A stretch of 56,432 nucleotides of DNA from Ignavibacteria bacterium UBA2373 (GCA_002344005.1 DDTD01000058.1:1-56432), one strand, 5' to 3'; numbered from the stretch's first letter, positions 43,469 through 54,500 are shown. A program made the numbers and translations. The notes: generated by a model from the letters alone, not told the origin.

Positions 43469-44083
43469 ATGAAATATGATCCGAAAATTTCTCCACGGAT
43501 GTTTGAAAGCGATTTCATTGAGTGGTTTTCACATATCCATCCGGCAACACCGGTTGTGTTCTGGTTGCCTGTGATAGGCGTGGTGCTCTACAATGCTTTT
43601 GTAGCTTGTAGTGTGGGTGCGGTTCTCTTGCAAATAGTCAGTGGGGTCGTGCTATGGACATTGACAGAGTACTCATTGCATCGGTGGGTTTTCCATTATG
43701 AGCCGCGCTCAACATGGGGCAAACGTCTTCATTTTTTGATGCATGGCGTTCATCATGATTACCCTCGTGATGCCACACGTTTGGTGATGCCCTTGGCTAT
43801 CAGCATACCCATCGGGATAGTGTTCTATACATTGTTCGGGGTATTGTTGCCAATCAGTCACTTTGGTCTATTTGCGGGTTTTGCTTTGGGGTATCTGTCC
43901 TATGACATGATTCACTATGCGACCCATCATTTTGCCATGACAAGTAAAGTGGGGCGATACTTGAAAATTTATCACATGCGCCATCATTTTAATGATTCGC
44001 ATAGTGGTTACGGAGTTTCCAATCCTTTGTGGGATATAGTGTTCAGGACTATGCCGACAAACAATCAAGGAAAAAAAGAATAA
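43469..44083 (+). CDS. Membrane fatty acid hydroxylase/sterol desaturase family protein
   Basis: 204 residues with about four hydrophobic segments and the histidine boxes of di-iron membrane hydroxylases: HRWVFH (box 1), HGVHHDYPRD (box 2), HYATHH, and HMRHHFNDSHSGYGVSNPLWD (box 3). The last segment is especially like fatty acid 2-hydroxylases, which produce 2-hydroxy fatty acids for sphingolipids. A lipid-modifying role is therefore likely. It lies 50 bp upstream of nuoC, in the same direction, though the functions do not connect. Confidence 0.88.
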   Translation: MKYDPKISPRMFESDFIEWFSHIHPATPVVFWLPVIGVVLYNAFVACSVGAVLLQIVSGVVLWTLTEYSLHRWVFHYEPRSTWGKRLHFLMHGVHHDYPRDATRLVMPLAISIPIGIVFYTLFGVLLPISHFGLFAGFALGYLSYDMIHYATHHFAMTSKVGRYLKIYHMRHHFNDSHSGYGVSNPLWDIVFRTMPTNNQGKKE

Positions 44084-44133
44084 TTAGTTACGTTATTATA
44101 AAAACGGTATGTTTTACCTATTTATTACACACT

Positions 44134-44652
44134 ATGGCAGTTGATAAAGACACCATTCTCAATGTATTGCACCCAATATGCGGTGAAGTACAAACAATTG
44201 AACATCATGGTCAGCTCAGTATCATGATCTCTCCCGATCATATACTTGAAGTTATGGAAGAATTAAAAACGAATCCTTCCACTCAATTCACATTTCTTGT
44301 GGACATTACCGCCATTGATTGGTATCGCAAAAAAGATCGTTATGAAGTCGTGTATTTCCTTCAATCCCTCCCATTGGGTGGCAGAGTACGTGTGAAGGTG
44401 GCATTGCCGGAGCGCAATCCTCATGTTGCGTCAGTATGCTCGCTGTGGGAAGGTGCAAATTGGTTCGAACGGGAAACGTATGACATGTACGGTATTCACT
44501 TTGACGGGCATCCAGACTTACGTCGCTTCTATATGCCGGAAGATTTTGCCGACCCGGAAACAAATGAACCGATTTATCCGCTTCGTAAGGATTTTCCATT
44601 GATGGGCATACCGGGCTCCATGCCATTACCTCCTATGCCGGAACGATTGTAA
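44134..44652 (+). CDS. nuoC: NADH-quinone oxidoreductase subunit C
   Basis: 172 residues from ATG 44134; a longer frame begins inside the hydroxylase gene and is rejected. It has FLVDITAIDWY, VVYFLQSLPLGGRVRVKVALPERNP-type strands, and the family signature WFERETYDMYGIHFDGHPDLRRFYMPEDF, followed by YPLRKDFPL. It forms part of the peripheral arm of complex I. No other nuo gene is in the window and a strong terminator follows, so it is an isolated subunit gene here. Confidence 0.95.
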   Translation: MAVDKDTILNVLHPICGEVQTIEHHGQLSIMISPDHILEVMEELKTNPSTQFTFLVDITAIDWYRKKDRYEVVYFLQSLPLGGRVRVKVALPERNPHVASVCSLWEGANWFERETYDMYGIHFDGHPDLRRFYMPEDFADPETNEPIYPLRKDFPLMGIPGSMPLPPMPERL

Positions 44653-44675
44653 GATTCTATACTCTATGGTACAAA

Positions 44676-44708
44676 GCCGCCCGATACTAATGTCGGGCGG
44701 CGTTTTTT
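44676..44708 (+). terminator. Rho-independent terminator after nuoC
   Basis: GCCGCCCGA (44676-44684) pairs perfectly with TCGGGCGGC (44693-44701) around an 8-base loop, followed by GTTTTTT (44702-44708). Confidence 0.95.
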
Positions 44709-44736
44709 ATGATTGTTTTATTATGATGACAAACCC

Positions 44737-45387
44737 ATGAATTCATTGTCACTGCATTGCAGAACATCATTTTTTTATTATGGCATTATAATGCTTATTG
44801 TGAGCAGTATAGGGCTGTCGGGATGTTTATTTGTGCGTATTGATGATGAAGAACCGCCTCCAACACCCGTCATTGTAAGTCCTCAACCGGAAATTCCGAT
44901 TTCTGAAGAAATGGTACATTCCCGCGACGGTGACATGCTTGCATTTTTACCTGTGGGCTGGGATTTTATCAATGCGGAAGGTATGATGTCAAGTGATGTA
45001 TTTGCTATTGCTGCCAATAAAGATATGAATATTGCTCTTGTATTTCGTCGCTTGAAAAAATTGCCTCAAACGGATTCGGTGATAGCAAAACAAGGAGTAT
45101 ATGCACTGACAAGGGCGGCTATGAGTTATCATCAACAAAAAACGGCAGGTGCTGCGAAACAAACGGGCAAATATGGACTGATAACTATCGGTTCACGAGA
45201 ATTTGGTACTTTCGATTTTACCAATGCAACAAGAAGTTCGCGCAACCGCTGCGCTGTTTTTATGTCTTCATTCGGTAATTATTATGAAATAGCTCTCGTG
45301 CCGCTCAATATTAATGATAATCCTTTGCCTTCCGAAGAAACGATACTTAAACTGTTTAGGTCTGTATTGGCGACCGTACAGTATTAA
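44737..45387 (+). CDS. Lipoprotein, unknown function
   Basis: 216 residues from ATG 44737. The N-terminus is a lipoprotein signal (hydrophobic IIMLIVSSIGLSGC, with lipobox LSGC, Cys30), then a Pro/Glu-rich linker and a compact domain with LAFLPVGWDFINAEG and FRRLKKLPQTDSV. No named family was recognised. Expected in the outer or inner membrane facing the periplasm. It lies just after the nuoC terminator and 126 bp before mutS, so it is probably a separate unit. Confidence 0.75.
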   Translation: MNSLSLHCRTSFFYYGIIMLIVSSIGLSGCLFVRIDDEEPPPTPVIVSPQPEIPISEEMVHSRDGDMLAFLPVGWDFINAEGMMSSDVFAIAANKDMNIALVFRRLKKLPQTDSVIAKQGVYALTRAAMSYHQQKTAGAAKQTGKYGLITIGSREFGTFDFTNATRSSRNRCAVFMSSFGNYYEIALVPLNINDNPLPSEETILKLFRSVLATVQY

Positions 45388-45513
45388 TACATGAAGTATC
45401 TATACAAAAAAGTGTTTTTGAACTATGTCACACTATTTCACGATATAATCCTTAAAAGAGATTGCCCCCTTGTCATGAATATGTGTTCGATAATTTCTGA
45501 ATAATGTAATACT

Positions 45514-48138
45514 ATGGCTCATAAAGAAACACCGCTTATGCGGCAATATCATCAAATAAAGAAAAAACATGCCGATGCAATATTATTTTTTCGCATGGGT
45601 GATTTTTTCGAAACATTTGAAGAAGATGCTGTTATCACGGCACGTGTGTGTGGTATTACTTTAACAAAAAGAAATAATGGCGAAGCAGGAGAAGTGCCGC
45701 TTGCGGGATTTCCCCATCATCAACTTGATGCATATTTACCAAAACTTGTGCGTGCGGGATATAGAGTGGCTGTTTGCGAACAATTGGAAGATCCCAAACA
45801 AGCACGCGGTATTGTACGGCGCGATGTGGTGGAAGTCGTCACTCCGGGCGTGGCAATGTATGATAAATTGCTTGATGTAAAACGCAATAATTATGTGGGA
45901 GCAGCCTTTATTTTTATTGAGCGTGGTACAGCAAAAGTAGGTTTAAGTTGTGCCGATATTTCCACCGGGGAATTTTTTACGATGGAAGTGTTATTAAGCG
46001 ATTTGAGGGCAACACTCGAAACGGTTATGGCAGCGGAATTAATTATTCCCAAAGGACAATATGCCGACTTACAACAATGTATAAAAGCAATGGAACATCC
46101 GCCATCATTAACACGATTGGAGGATTGGTTATTTGAAATAAGTTTTGCCCGCGAAACTTTATTGCGTCATTTTAAAACTCCTTCATTAAAAGGATTCGGC
46201 ATTGAAGAAATGACAGGTGGACAAATTGCAGCAGGTGCAGTGCTTCATTATATACTTGAAACACAAAAAACATCGGCATCGCAGATAACAAAAGTTCGTT
46301 ATTATGACCCGTCGGAATATATGGTGCTGGATTATGCAACACGTCGTAATTTGGAACTGACATTTTCCTTGCATGATAATAATGACGCAACATTGATTGC
46401 CCATTTAGATAAAACCCAATCTCCGATGGGCGGGCGATTATTCAAACAATGGCTTACAAGACCATTGCGCAAACTTACTGTTATTCAACGACGTTTAGCT
46501 GCTGTCAAAGCATTAAAATATCAAAGAAATATTTTAGCGGATATTCGCCATGATTTGAGCGAAACGGGTGATTTAGAGAGATTAATTGCAAAAATTTGTG
46601 CTCATCGTTGCTCACCGCGTGATATTATTGCCTTAAAACGCGGATTACAAAAAATACCTCTTTTACGTGCTTCCATTGCTGTCATTGCCGACGATTCTTT
46701 GTCCTTGCTTGCAGAAAAAATGCCTTTATTGGATGAATTAATCACATATATCGGTGCAACTATCATTGATGACCCCTCGGCATCTTTGGGAACAGGATCA
46801 GTTTTTAGACCGGGAGTTTCCGCTGAATTAGATGAAGTCTGTGCTGCGATGCTTCACGGAAAAACATGGGTACATTCCTATCAAGAACGTTTAAGACAGG
46901 AAACGGGAATATCTACATTAAAAGTCGGTTTTAATAATGTTTTCGGTTATTATATCGAAGTTACGAATGTCCATAAAACAAAAACGCCGGATGCATGGAT
47001 ACGTAAACAAACCATGACTAATGCCGAACGTTATATTACCCCCGAATTAAAAGATATTGAAGATAAAATTCTCAATGCCGAACAACATATCGGTACAATA
47101 GAACAACGATTATTTGAAGAATTGCTTTATCGGATAACACAAAGTACTGAACAAATACAGATGACAGCCGCAGCCGTCGCTGCTTTGGATTGTTTACAAA
47201 GTTTTGCTACTATCGCCCATGAATATAATTATTGCGAACCGATAGTGGATGAAAGTGATATTCTGGATATTAAAGACGGTCGCCATCCTGTGGTGGAGCG
47301 ATTATTACCCGTCGGGCATAATTTTGTTGCTAATTCTGTGCGCTTAGATTGCGGCTCTCAACAAATACATATTATTACCGGTCCTAATATGTCCGGTAAA
47401 TCATGCTATTTGCGTCAAACTGCTCTTATTGTATTATTATCTCATGTGGGAAGTTTTGTGCCTGCCACCTCGGCTCATTGCGGCATGACAGACCGAATAT
47501 TTACACGTGTGGGGGCGCAAGATAATTTAGCCGCCGGTGAAAGTACCTTTTTGGTGGAAATGCAAGAAGCCGCAAATATTCTTAATAATGCAACACAACG
47601 CAGTCTGATTTTATTGGATGAAGTGGGGCGAGGTACTGCCACTTTTGACGGTATTTCCATAGCGTGGTCTCTTGCCGAATATCTTCATGAATATATTGGT
47701 GCAAAAACATTATTTGCCACACATTATCATGAATTAAATGAATTAGCCGATTCCTTCCCGCGCATTCATAATTATCAAGTCGAAGTGCGTGAAGTCGGTG
47801 ATTCTATACTGTTCACACATCGTGTGGTAACGGGGTCCACCGATCACTCTTTTGGTATTCATGTGGCACAAATGGCAGGGCTGCCACAACAAGTTGTTAC
47901 ACGGGCACATGATATATTATTAACACTTGAAGGTAAAAAAAGGGAAATACCGACAATACCAATTCCCGAAGTCGAAAAAAGAACAAATCAGCCGAAAGAC
48001 GATGGACAATTATCCATTTTTGAATTTCGGGATGATACAATTCGTGATGCAATTATGGCAGTAAATATTAATTCTTTAACACCATTGCAAGCATTACAGG
48101 CATTGGCTGATTTGCAAAAAAAAGTGACTGATAGTTGA
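45514..48138 (+). CDS. mutS: DNA mismatch repair protein MutS
   Basis: Recognises mismatches and initiates repair with MutL. 874 residues, normal for MutS1. The N-terminal mismatch-binding domain has the Phe-x-Glu motif in GDFFETFEEDA. The connector, lever and clamp regions follow, then the ATPase with Walker A GPNMSGKS (623-630), LLDEVGRGTATFDG and FATHYHELNELAD. The C-terminus keeps an LTPLQALQALADLQKKV dimer/tetramer segment. The PAP2 gene begins 4 bp after its stop, giving an operon of mutS, PAP2 and the phosphodiester glycosidase. Confidence 0.97.
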   Translation: MAHKETPLMRQYHQIKKKHADAILFFRMGDFFETFEEDAVITARVCGITLTKRNNGEAGEVPLAGFPHHQLDAYLPKLVRAGYRVAVCEQLEDPKQARGIVRRDVVEVVTPGVAMYDKLLDVKRNNYVGAAFIFIERGTAKVGLSCADISTGEFFTMEVLLSDLRATLETVMAAELIIPKGQYADLQQCIKAMEHPPSLTRLEDWLFEISFARETLLRHFKTPSLKGFGIEEMTGGQIAAGAVLHYILETQKTSASQITKVRYYDPSEYMVLDYATRRNLELTFSLHDNNDATLIAHLDKTQSPMGGRLFKQWLTRPLRKLTVIQRRLAAVKALKYQRNILADIRHDLSETGDLERLIAKICAHRCSPRDIIALKRGLQKIPLLRASIAVIADDSLSLLAEKMPLLDELITYIGATIIDDPSASLGTGSVFRPGVSAELDEVCAAMLHGKTWVHSYQERLRQETGISTLKVGFNNVFGYYIEVTNVHKTKTPDAWIRKQTMTNAERYITPELKDIEDKILNAEQHIGTIEQRLFEELLYRITQSTEQIQMTAAAVAALDCLQSFATIAHEYNYCEPIVDESDILDIKDGRHPVVERLLPVGHNFVANSVRLDCGSQQIHIITGPNMSGKSCYLRQTALIVLLSHVGSFVPATSAHCGMTDRIFTRVGAQDNLAAGESTFLVEMQEAANILNNATQRSLILLDEVGRGTATFDGISIAWSLAEYLHEYIGAKTLFATHYHELNELADSFPRIHNYQVEVREVGDSILFTHRVVTGSTDHSFGIHVAQMAGLPQQVVTRAHDILLTLEGKKREIPTIPIPEVEKRTNQPKDDGQLSIFEFRDDTIRDAIMAVNINSLTPLQALQALADLQKKVTDS

Positions 48139-48142
48139 TGAG

Positions 48143-48742
48143 ATGATGAAGATTTCCATAAAATACGGTATCATTATAGCATCTGTCATTATCGGCACAT
48201 TATTGTGCTATTGGTTTGTAGATATTCCGATTGCGTGGTTTTTTCATCATGAAGACCAATCGTCGGTTCGTGTTATGGCTGACCGTATCACGGAAGCAGG
48301 AAATTCGGCGTGGATTCTTGTGCCTTCATTGGTGCTATGGATTGTTTTATGGCGTAAATGGCGAGATCATGCAAAAAAATGGATGGTGCTGTTTTTAAGT
48401 GTTGCTGTCTCCGGAATTCTTGCCAATATTATAAAAGTTATTGTGTGTCGTACAAGACCACCTTTATTATTTGATCAGGGCATATATGATATTGATATGT
48501 TCGGTTTTGTCATAGATTTTCTGCATAATTCTTTTCCGAGTGGTCATGCGACAACAGCCATGAGTGCTGCAACGGTCGGAGCAATTATGTATCCGGCTTT
48601 GCGCATACCTCTGTATATTGCCGGTGGAATAGTGGCATTTTCACGTGTTATGGTCGGTGTCCATTATTTCAGCGATGTTATTGTTGGGACATTCATAGGT
48701 GTGGCAACAGCTTTGTTTTTTACATATAAATTTTTGCGGTAA
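48143..48742 (+). CDS. PAP2-family membrane phosphatase
   Basis: 199 residues with five or six hydrophobic helices and the PAP2 catalytic signature: KVIVCRTRPP (KxxxxxxRP), PSGHATTAMS (PSGH) and SRVMVGVHYFSDVIVG (SRxxxxxHxxxD). Dephosphorylates lipid phosphates such as undecaprenyl-pyrophosphate or phosphatidate at the membrane. Start is ATG 48143 or 48146, 4 bp after mutS. Undecaprenyl-PP recycling would fit the polysaccharide genes elsewhere in the window, but this is inferred. Confidence 0.9.
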   Translation: MMKISIKYGIIIASVIIGTLLCYWFVDIPIAWFFHHEDQSSVRVMADRITEAGNSAWILVPSLVLWIVLWRKWRDHAKKWMVLFLSVAVSGILANIIKVIVCRTRPPLLFDQGIYDIDMFGFVIDFLHNSFPSGHATTAMSAATVGAIMYPALRIPLYIAGGIVAFSRVMVGVHYFSDVIVGTFIGVATALFFTYKFLR

Positions 48743-48766
48743 TTTTTTATTTTCATAGTGAATCTG

Positions 48767-50254
48767 ATGTTCTTTTTGCTTCGACATAGTATTCTGACAA
48801 TATGTATCATCCTCATAGGAATGGTGTGTTGTACTTATACATCAGAAGCGAAATCAAAACCAAAGCCAAAAAAATCAGTGGCACGCACAGCTAAAAAAAC
48901 GAAAAAAGTTGCCAAAACTTCAACAAAACGGTCAAAGAAAAAAAGAAAATCTGCTCCTGTACGCGAGGAAGTATTTCCACAATTAACAGTCGTGTGGGAT
49001 ACGGTATTTTCACCCGGTATGAGAACTAAAATATATTCTTATGGTAGATCCAATGTTTTGGCACATGTTGTCGAAGTGAATAATAATGACCCCACATTAC
49101 GTTTGGGAATTATTAAAGGACAAAGCTATATTTCCGGCTTAGAGCGTTTGGGTGATATGATGTTTCGTATGGATTCAACGCAATCGGACAGTGTTCTTTG
49201 TGCTGTCAATGCGAATTTTTGGAGTGCATATCGCAATGTGCCCATAGGTCCTTTGGTTATTGATGGTGAAGTGGCGCAAATGACTCATCATAAAAAATGG
49301 TCAAGTGCTTTTTTTGATGAACGCAACAGAATGATTATTGATACCTTCCGTTTAACAGGAACAATAACATTGCCGCGCAAAAAAAAATATATGCTCAGCG
49401 ATGTCAATATTCGTCGTGATACAACAGGAATCGTTTTATATAATACCTATGCAGGAAAAACAGTCCCGTATGTGCATGAAACGAGCATAGAAAAAGCTGT
49501 ACAAGAATTTGTTGAAAATCATAAATATGCTGCGGAAGATTCTACGGAATCAGAATTAGACATAAATGAATTGCGCGAAGCACAAGCAGAAGCGCGCCGT
49601 GCCCGCGATAAAGAATTTCCAATGTGGAAAGTGAAAGTGCGCCATTTACGTTTACCGAGAATAAATTTACCGACACCATGTTTGGTATTGGGTGTTCATG
49701 ATTCCGGCACGGTAAGTATGCCTTTGCGGGGCAGTGTTATCAGTTTCGATAAATCATTTTCTCTTGATGATTTGCCCAAAGTCGGCGACACCGTCTATTA
49801 TCAATTTACAACGACTCCTTTTCCTACACGACGATTTGCCAATGCGGTATCGGGGACGCCGCGTTTAGTGCGTAATGGTATTGCAAAACATGAGGCGATG
49901 GAAGAAGGTGCGCGGGCTGTCCGTTTTCGTAATCATGGCTTGGCAAGAACGGCAATAGGACAAAGTCGCGATGGAAAAACTACGTATATCGTGATGGTGG
50001 AGCCACCCACAAAAGGAAAAAATAATAATGGTGCAACCTTACAAACACTTGCTAATTTGATGCGCGATATAGGTGCGTGGAATGCCATGAATTTGGATGG
50101 CGGCGGCTCTTCGATGATGACAATTTGTAATACGAATGTTTGTACAAATACCACGATTCCTTCGGGACGACGTATTTCGGCGGCATTAGCATTATTCAGA
50201 CGATCAAAATTATTTAAACCTCATCTGATAAAACATCGTGAGCAAGAAGAATAA
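48767..50254 (+). CDS. Phosphodiester glycosidase family protein (NAGPA/DUF2233)
   Basis: 495 residues from ATG 48767 (GTG 48758 is an alternative). Signal peptide LTICIILIGMVCCTYTSEAK is followed by a strongly Lys/Arg-rich stretch (~30-65), then the catalytic domain. That domain has CAVNANFWSAYRNVPIGPLVIDGEV, TAIGQSRDGKTTYIVMVEPP and MNLDGGGSSMM near the end. The last two are hallmarks of the N-acetylglucosamine-1-phosphodiester alpha-N-acetylglucosaminidase domain. Probably periplasmic or outer-surface; the glycan substrate is not known. Confidence 0.85.
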   Translation: MFFLLRHSILTICIILIGMVCCTYTSEAKSKPKPKKSVARTAKKTKKVAKTSTKRSKKKRKSAPVREEVFPQLTVVWDTVFSPGMRTKIYSYGRSNVLAHVVEVNNNDPTLRLGIIKGQSYISGLERLGDMMFRMDSTQSDSVLCAVNANFWSAYRNVPIGPLVIDGEVAQMTHHKKWSSAFFDERNRMIIDTFRLTGTITLPRKKKYMLSDVNIRRDTTGIVLYNTYAGKTVPYVHETSIEKAVQEFVENHKYAAEDSTESELDINELREAQAEARRARDKEFPMWKVKVRHLRLPRINLPTPCLVLGVHDSGTVSMPLRGSVISFDKSFSLDDLPKVGDTVYYQFTTTPFPTRRFANAVSGTPRLVRNGIAKHEAMEEGARAVRFRNHGLARTAIGQSRDGKTTYIVMVEPPTKGKNNNGATLQTLANLMRDIGAWNAMNLDGGGSSMMTICNTNVCTNTTIPSGRRISAALALFRRSKLFKPHLIKHREQEE

Positions 50255-50270
50255 AGTATCCTGAAAAATA

Positions 50271-51302
50271 TCAGGGAATATGTATTTCATATAAATACCG
50301 AGAATATTTATTGTCGCCCCAATGTGCATATCTGTATGCTTCTCTGTAGCGATATTCCCATAGTTGTTCGCTGCCTTCCGCAATAAAATCTTCTTTCATG
50401 GCAAGTAATACTTCAAGCTTCCTTTTCCAATGATTTCTTCCGGATTCGGATAAATCAATACAAGAAAAAGGGAGAGAGAGTGTATGAAGAACTCCTGCTA
50501 ATGCTGTATTATTATAGTGAAGTCTTTCTGCGTACTGCTCATCCATAATCCATTGCGAAAAATATGCATAAATGCGAGCATCGGGCTTTAATAATGCACG
50601 TGCTTGGCTTAGTGTTCTCTGTATATTGGTTGAATAATACAGCGTGTCAAGAAAAAGAATTGCGTCATAGAGTTCCGAACTGTGCAAATCATTGATATTA
50701 CCAATCTCAAAATGTAATAATGGATTATTCTTTGTTCTTTGATTGGCAAGCCGAATGCCTTCCTCAGAAATATCAATTCCAACGCAGGAAGTGTGTATTG
50801 TTTGAGAAATCCATTCTGTTATTTTCCCATTACCGCAGCCTATATCTAATATTTTTTGAGCACTATTCTTTTTGAGAAGCTCAAGTAAAAAAGAAAGCTC
50901 ATGCTGATCAATTAAGCCATGTTGTGATAAATCCAATCCATACACTTTTTCACAGAATGCTGAATGAGCTTTGCTTTGTTGATCCATGTGAAAATAATTA
51001 TCATATTCATATTTGTAGAAAGGCGTTTCTGCATCTATGTTGTTTTTTACCGCAAGCCCGTATTCCGTTAAGCTATATCCATTAGGTGTGAGTTCAATAA
51101 TATGCTTATCGGAAAGACTTATAAATGTATCTGTCCAATCTTCTTTAAAATCCCCTATCCATGCTCTGCCGAATTGTTCTATGCTTTTTTTATCAGCATT
51201 TCTGTCAAGAGATAAACCCATAAATAAGGCATAGCGACTTCGGAACCATCCTAATGTGGTGATGAGCTGCTTTTCTGCTTTCGTATAGCTTGGAGTTGTC
51301 AT
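50271..51302 (-). CDS. SAM-dependent class I methyltransferase
   Basis: 343 residues from ATG 51302, chosen because GAGG lies just upstream; longer frames add a few residues with no support. An N-terminal helical region (~1-130) precedes the Rossmann-type domain with motif I ILDIGCGNGKITEWI, motif II VGIDISEEGI, and YDAILFLDTLYYSTN (acidic post-motif). The C-terminal ~100 residues look like an accessory domain. Substrate unknown. Its end faces the end of the glycosidase gene (17 bp apart) and its start diverges from the T9SS protease at 51538. Confidence 0.82.
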   Translation of the reverse strand: MTTPSYTKAEKQLITTLGWFRSRYALFMGLSLDRNADKKSIEQFGRAWIGDFKEDWTDTFISLSDKHIIELTPNGYSLTEYGLAVKNNIDAETPFYKYEYDNYFHMDQQSKAHSAFCEKVYGLDLSQHGLIDQHELSFLLELLKKNSAQKILDIGCGNGKITEWISQTIHTSCVGIDISEEGIRLANQRTKNNPLLHFEIGNINDLHSSELYDAILFLDTLYYSTNIQRTLSQARALLKPDARIYAYFSQWIMDEQYAERLHYNNTALAGVLHTLSLPFSCIDLSESGRNHWKRKLEVLLAMKEDFIAEGSEQLWEYRYREAYRYAHWGDNKYSRYLYEIHIP

Positions 51303-51345
51303 TCTATTGTCCTCAGATAAAATATCCATCATACATACACTCATT

Positions 51346-51353
51346 CAAAATTA
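51346..51353 (-). promoter_or_regulatory. Possible -7 box for the methyltransferase gene
   Basis: Reads TAATTTTG on the minus strand, matching TAnnTTTG, 44 bases before the ATG at 51302. No convincing -33 TTG. Confidence 0.25.
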
Positions 51354-51486
51354 CGATTTTTTTCACTCAGAATTTTGTTGTGCTATTATGCAATCAATGT
51401 GTGGTGAAACATTCCCATATACCTTTCGGTGATTATGTTCGGAATAGGTTTTCAAACGACAAATCTCTGTAATTGTAGGATTTGCG

Positions 51487-51494
51487 TAATTTTG
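51487..51494 (+). promoter_or_regulatory. Possible -7 box for the T9SS protease gene
   Basis: TAATTTTG matches TAnnTTTG and lies 44 bases upstream of ATG 51538. The nearest TTG (51473-51475) is too close to be a standard -33 element. Confidence 0.25.
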
Positions 51495-51537
51495 AAACTA
51501 TGATAGTTACAATGTATCAATTCTTCGAGGTATGATT

Positions 51538-54500
51538 ATGAATCGTCGCCTTTTTACCCTTATTCTTTCTTTGCTCTGCGCCATGCATTTGGTGGCAGCA
51601 GCTTCTGAAGAATGTATGCTCTTTCCGGTTTCTCTCCAAGAACGCTGCGCTCAATCCACTGCCATTGTCGAAGGCAAGGTCATTGCCCGACAAAGTTTCT
51701 TTAACTCCGACAAATCAATGATTTATACGGCATATCGTATTGAACCGTATCGAGTGTGGAAAGGTGCGGTGAAGGATGAATTTGAGCTTATCGTCAAAGG
51801 CGGGATTGTGGGCAATCAGGCGGTGCATGTATCGCCGGGTATTGAATTGAATCTGCCGATGAACGGTATATTTTTCTTACAATCGAGTCCCGTTCATAAT
51901 CCTCACATAAGCCAACAAAGCCCCATCAAACCCTTCGATGCTTATGCCGGTGTGCAAGGTATTATCACCTATTCCGAGGATAATATCTCGGCACGCGACC
52001 CCTTTGCAACTTATCAGCGGCTTACTCTCTATGCAACCATCGAATCACTTGTGGGTAAAATGTCGGTGGTATATAAAAATCTTGATATTGCCACATCATC
52101 AAAATACAGAGAAGAACAAACACTTAATGCCTCCATCAGTTCCATCAATCCTACCACATTGACGGCAGGGAATGATGCCGTTTTGACTATTAACGGCAGC
52201 GGTTTTGGTGCATCCTATACAGGTAATGCCAAAGTAGAATTCAAAAGTGCCGATGATGGCGGTGCAACGTGGGTTTCGGCTCTGGCATCACATATTGTAT
52301 CATGGTCAAATACACAAATTCAAGTCGAAGTACGCACCTCCGCAGGCACAGGTCAGGTGCGTGTAACGGGTGTGGATGGCACGCAAGCCACATCAAGCCA
52401 AACATTAACAATTTCGTATAATTTACTCAATGTCACTTCAAGCAATATCCAATATAAAACATGGTTGCAAAATCAGGATGCCACAGGAGGAATGACCTTT
52501 ACCTTCAATACCAATTTCAATAATAATACCGATGCAGCCAATGCTTTCAAACGAGCATTACAATCATGGCGATGCGGTACTTTTGTCAATCTTAAAATTG
52601 CCACAGGCACAACGTCCGTGAACTCGGAAAGCGGCAGCGATGGCGTGAATGTTATCGCATTTAATGATGCCGGTTTACCCTCGGGAGTTTTGGGTGTGAC
52701 CTATAATTATTGGACATCATGCGGAACGGGAGTCTGGTATCCGACAGCAATTGATATGATTTTCCGTAATTCACCCTCTCCTTCGGGATGGAATTTTGGA
52801 CCTCAAGCAACCACCGGCAATAGATATGATTTTGAATCAGTTTGCCTTCATGAATTAGGTCATGCCCATCAATTAGGTCATGTCATTAATTCTGCCATCA
52901 TCATGCACTATGCCATCGGTCCCAATTCCGATAAACGCAATCTCAATACTTCCTCCGATATTGCCGGTGGGGCTGATGTGGTGGCATACAGTACCACCTC
53001 AAAATCATGCGGACCTTCTATTATGACAGCATTGAATGCCTCCAATTGTCAGGTAAGTTTACCGCCTGTGGCACAATTCACTGCCTCAGTAACCGCAGGT
53101 TGCGCACCGCTTACTGTCAACTTTACCGATCAAAGCAGCAATACTCCCACACAATGGGCATGGGATATTGACAATAATGGCTCAACAGATTATACAACTC
53201 AAAACCCAACACATACTTATACCTCACCGGGCACATATTCCGTCAAACTCACCGCCACCAATGGCAATGGAGCCAATACACTTACCAGAACAAATTATAT
53301 TACCGTGAACTCAACGCCCACGGCACGCTCCGGCGGTATAAAAAGACCATGCTTTGGCGCAGTCGTAACATTAGGGGCAACTCCCGCAGCATCAGGCGGG
53401 CAGCCACCCTATACATACTCATGGTCGCCGACAAATAATCTGAGTAATCCGACCATAGCCAATCCGATAATAAGTGCCTACACTTTCAATGAAACAAGAG
53501 TCTATACACTCACTGTCACCGATGCCAATAATTGCGTTTCCACTTCACGCGATACCATTATTCCCTATCCGCAGCTTTCTGTGGATGCCGGAGTAAATCG
53601 CAATGCATGCGTCGGAAGTTCTATCACCTTGGGCGGTACACCCACTGTCAGCAATGGCACAGGTCCTTACAATTATTCATGGACACCGACAATAGGCATA
53701 GTTAACCCGACATCTTCCAATCCATCACTCACCGTCACGGCAGCAACAAAATATTATGTGACCGTCACCGATGCCAATGGATGCAGCAATATTGACTCTG
53801 TGACCATCAGCCTTTTTCCCCAGCCCAGAGCAAATGTCGGTGAAAAAAATAAAATTATATGCTCCGGCAGCAGCACAACCATCGGCAGTGGTGTTGCCAC
53901 CAATGGCACTGCTCCTTATACATACTCATGGTCGCCGACAACAGGGTTAAATAATCCGGCATTACCGGCACCGACGGCATCACCCACACAAACCACGCTC
54001 TATATCCTCACCATCACCGATGCCAATAATTGTACTGTCCGCGATACCGTCACGGTCACGGTCAATCCCTTACCCCAACCCATCATCACAGCCGAGGGGT
54101 CTTTATCGCTTTGCGATGGTGATACACTCACATTAACCACAGGACAATTCACAGGTTATGAATGGTCGAATGGCGCAACAACACGCTCCATCAAAGTGAC
54201 CACAGGCGGTATCTATACCGTCAAAGCAACCAATCAATTCAATTGCAGTGCCCTATCACCCGCAGTCACCGTGACCATATTGCCCAAGCCGACGCCGTCC
54301 ATCACACCATTACGCCCCGCCGTTTTCTGCGAAGGCGACAGCACCGTCCTTGATGCCGGAACCGGTTTTGCTACCTATCTGTGGTCGAATGGGGCAAACT
54401 CGCGCACCATCACCGCCAAACAATCCGGCACATATACCGTAACCGTGACCAATCAGCAAAATTGCAAAGCCCAATCAGCACCCATACAAGTCACCGCAAA

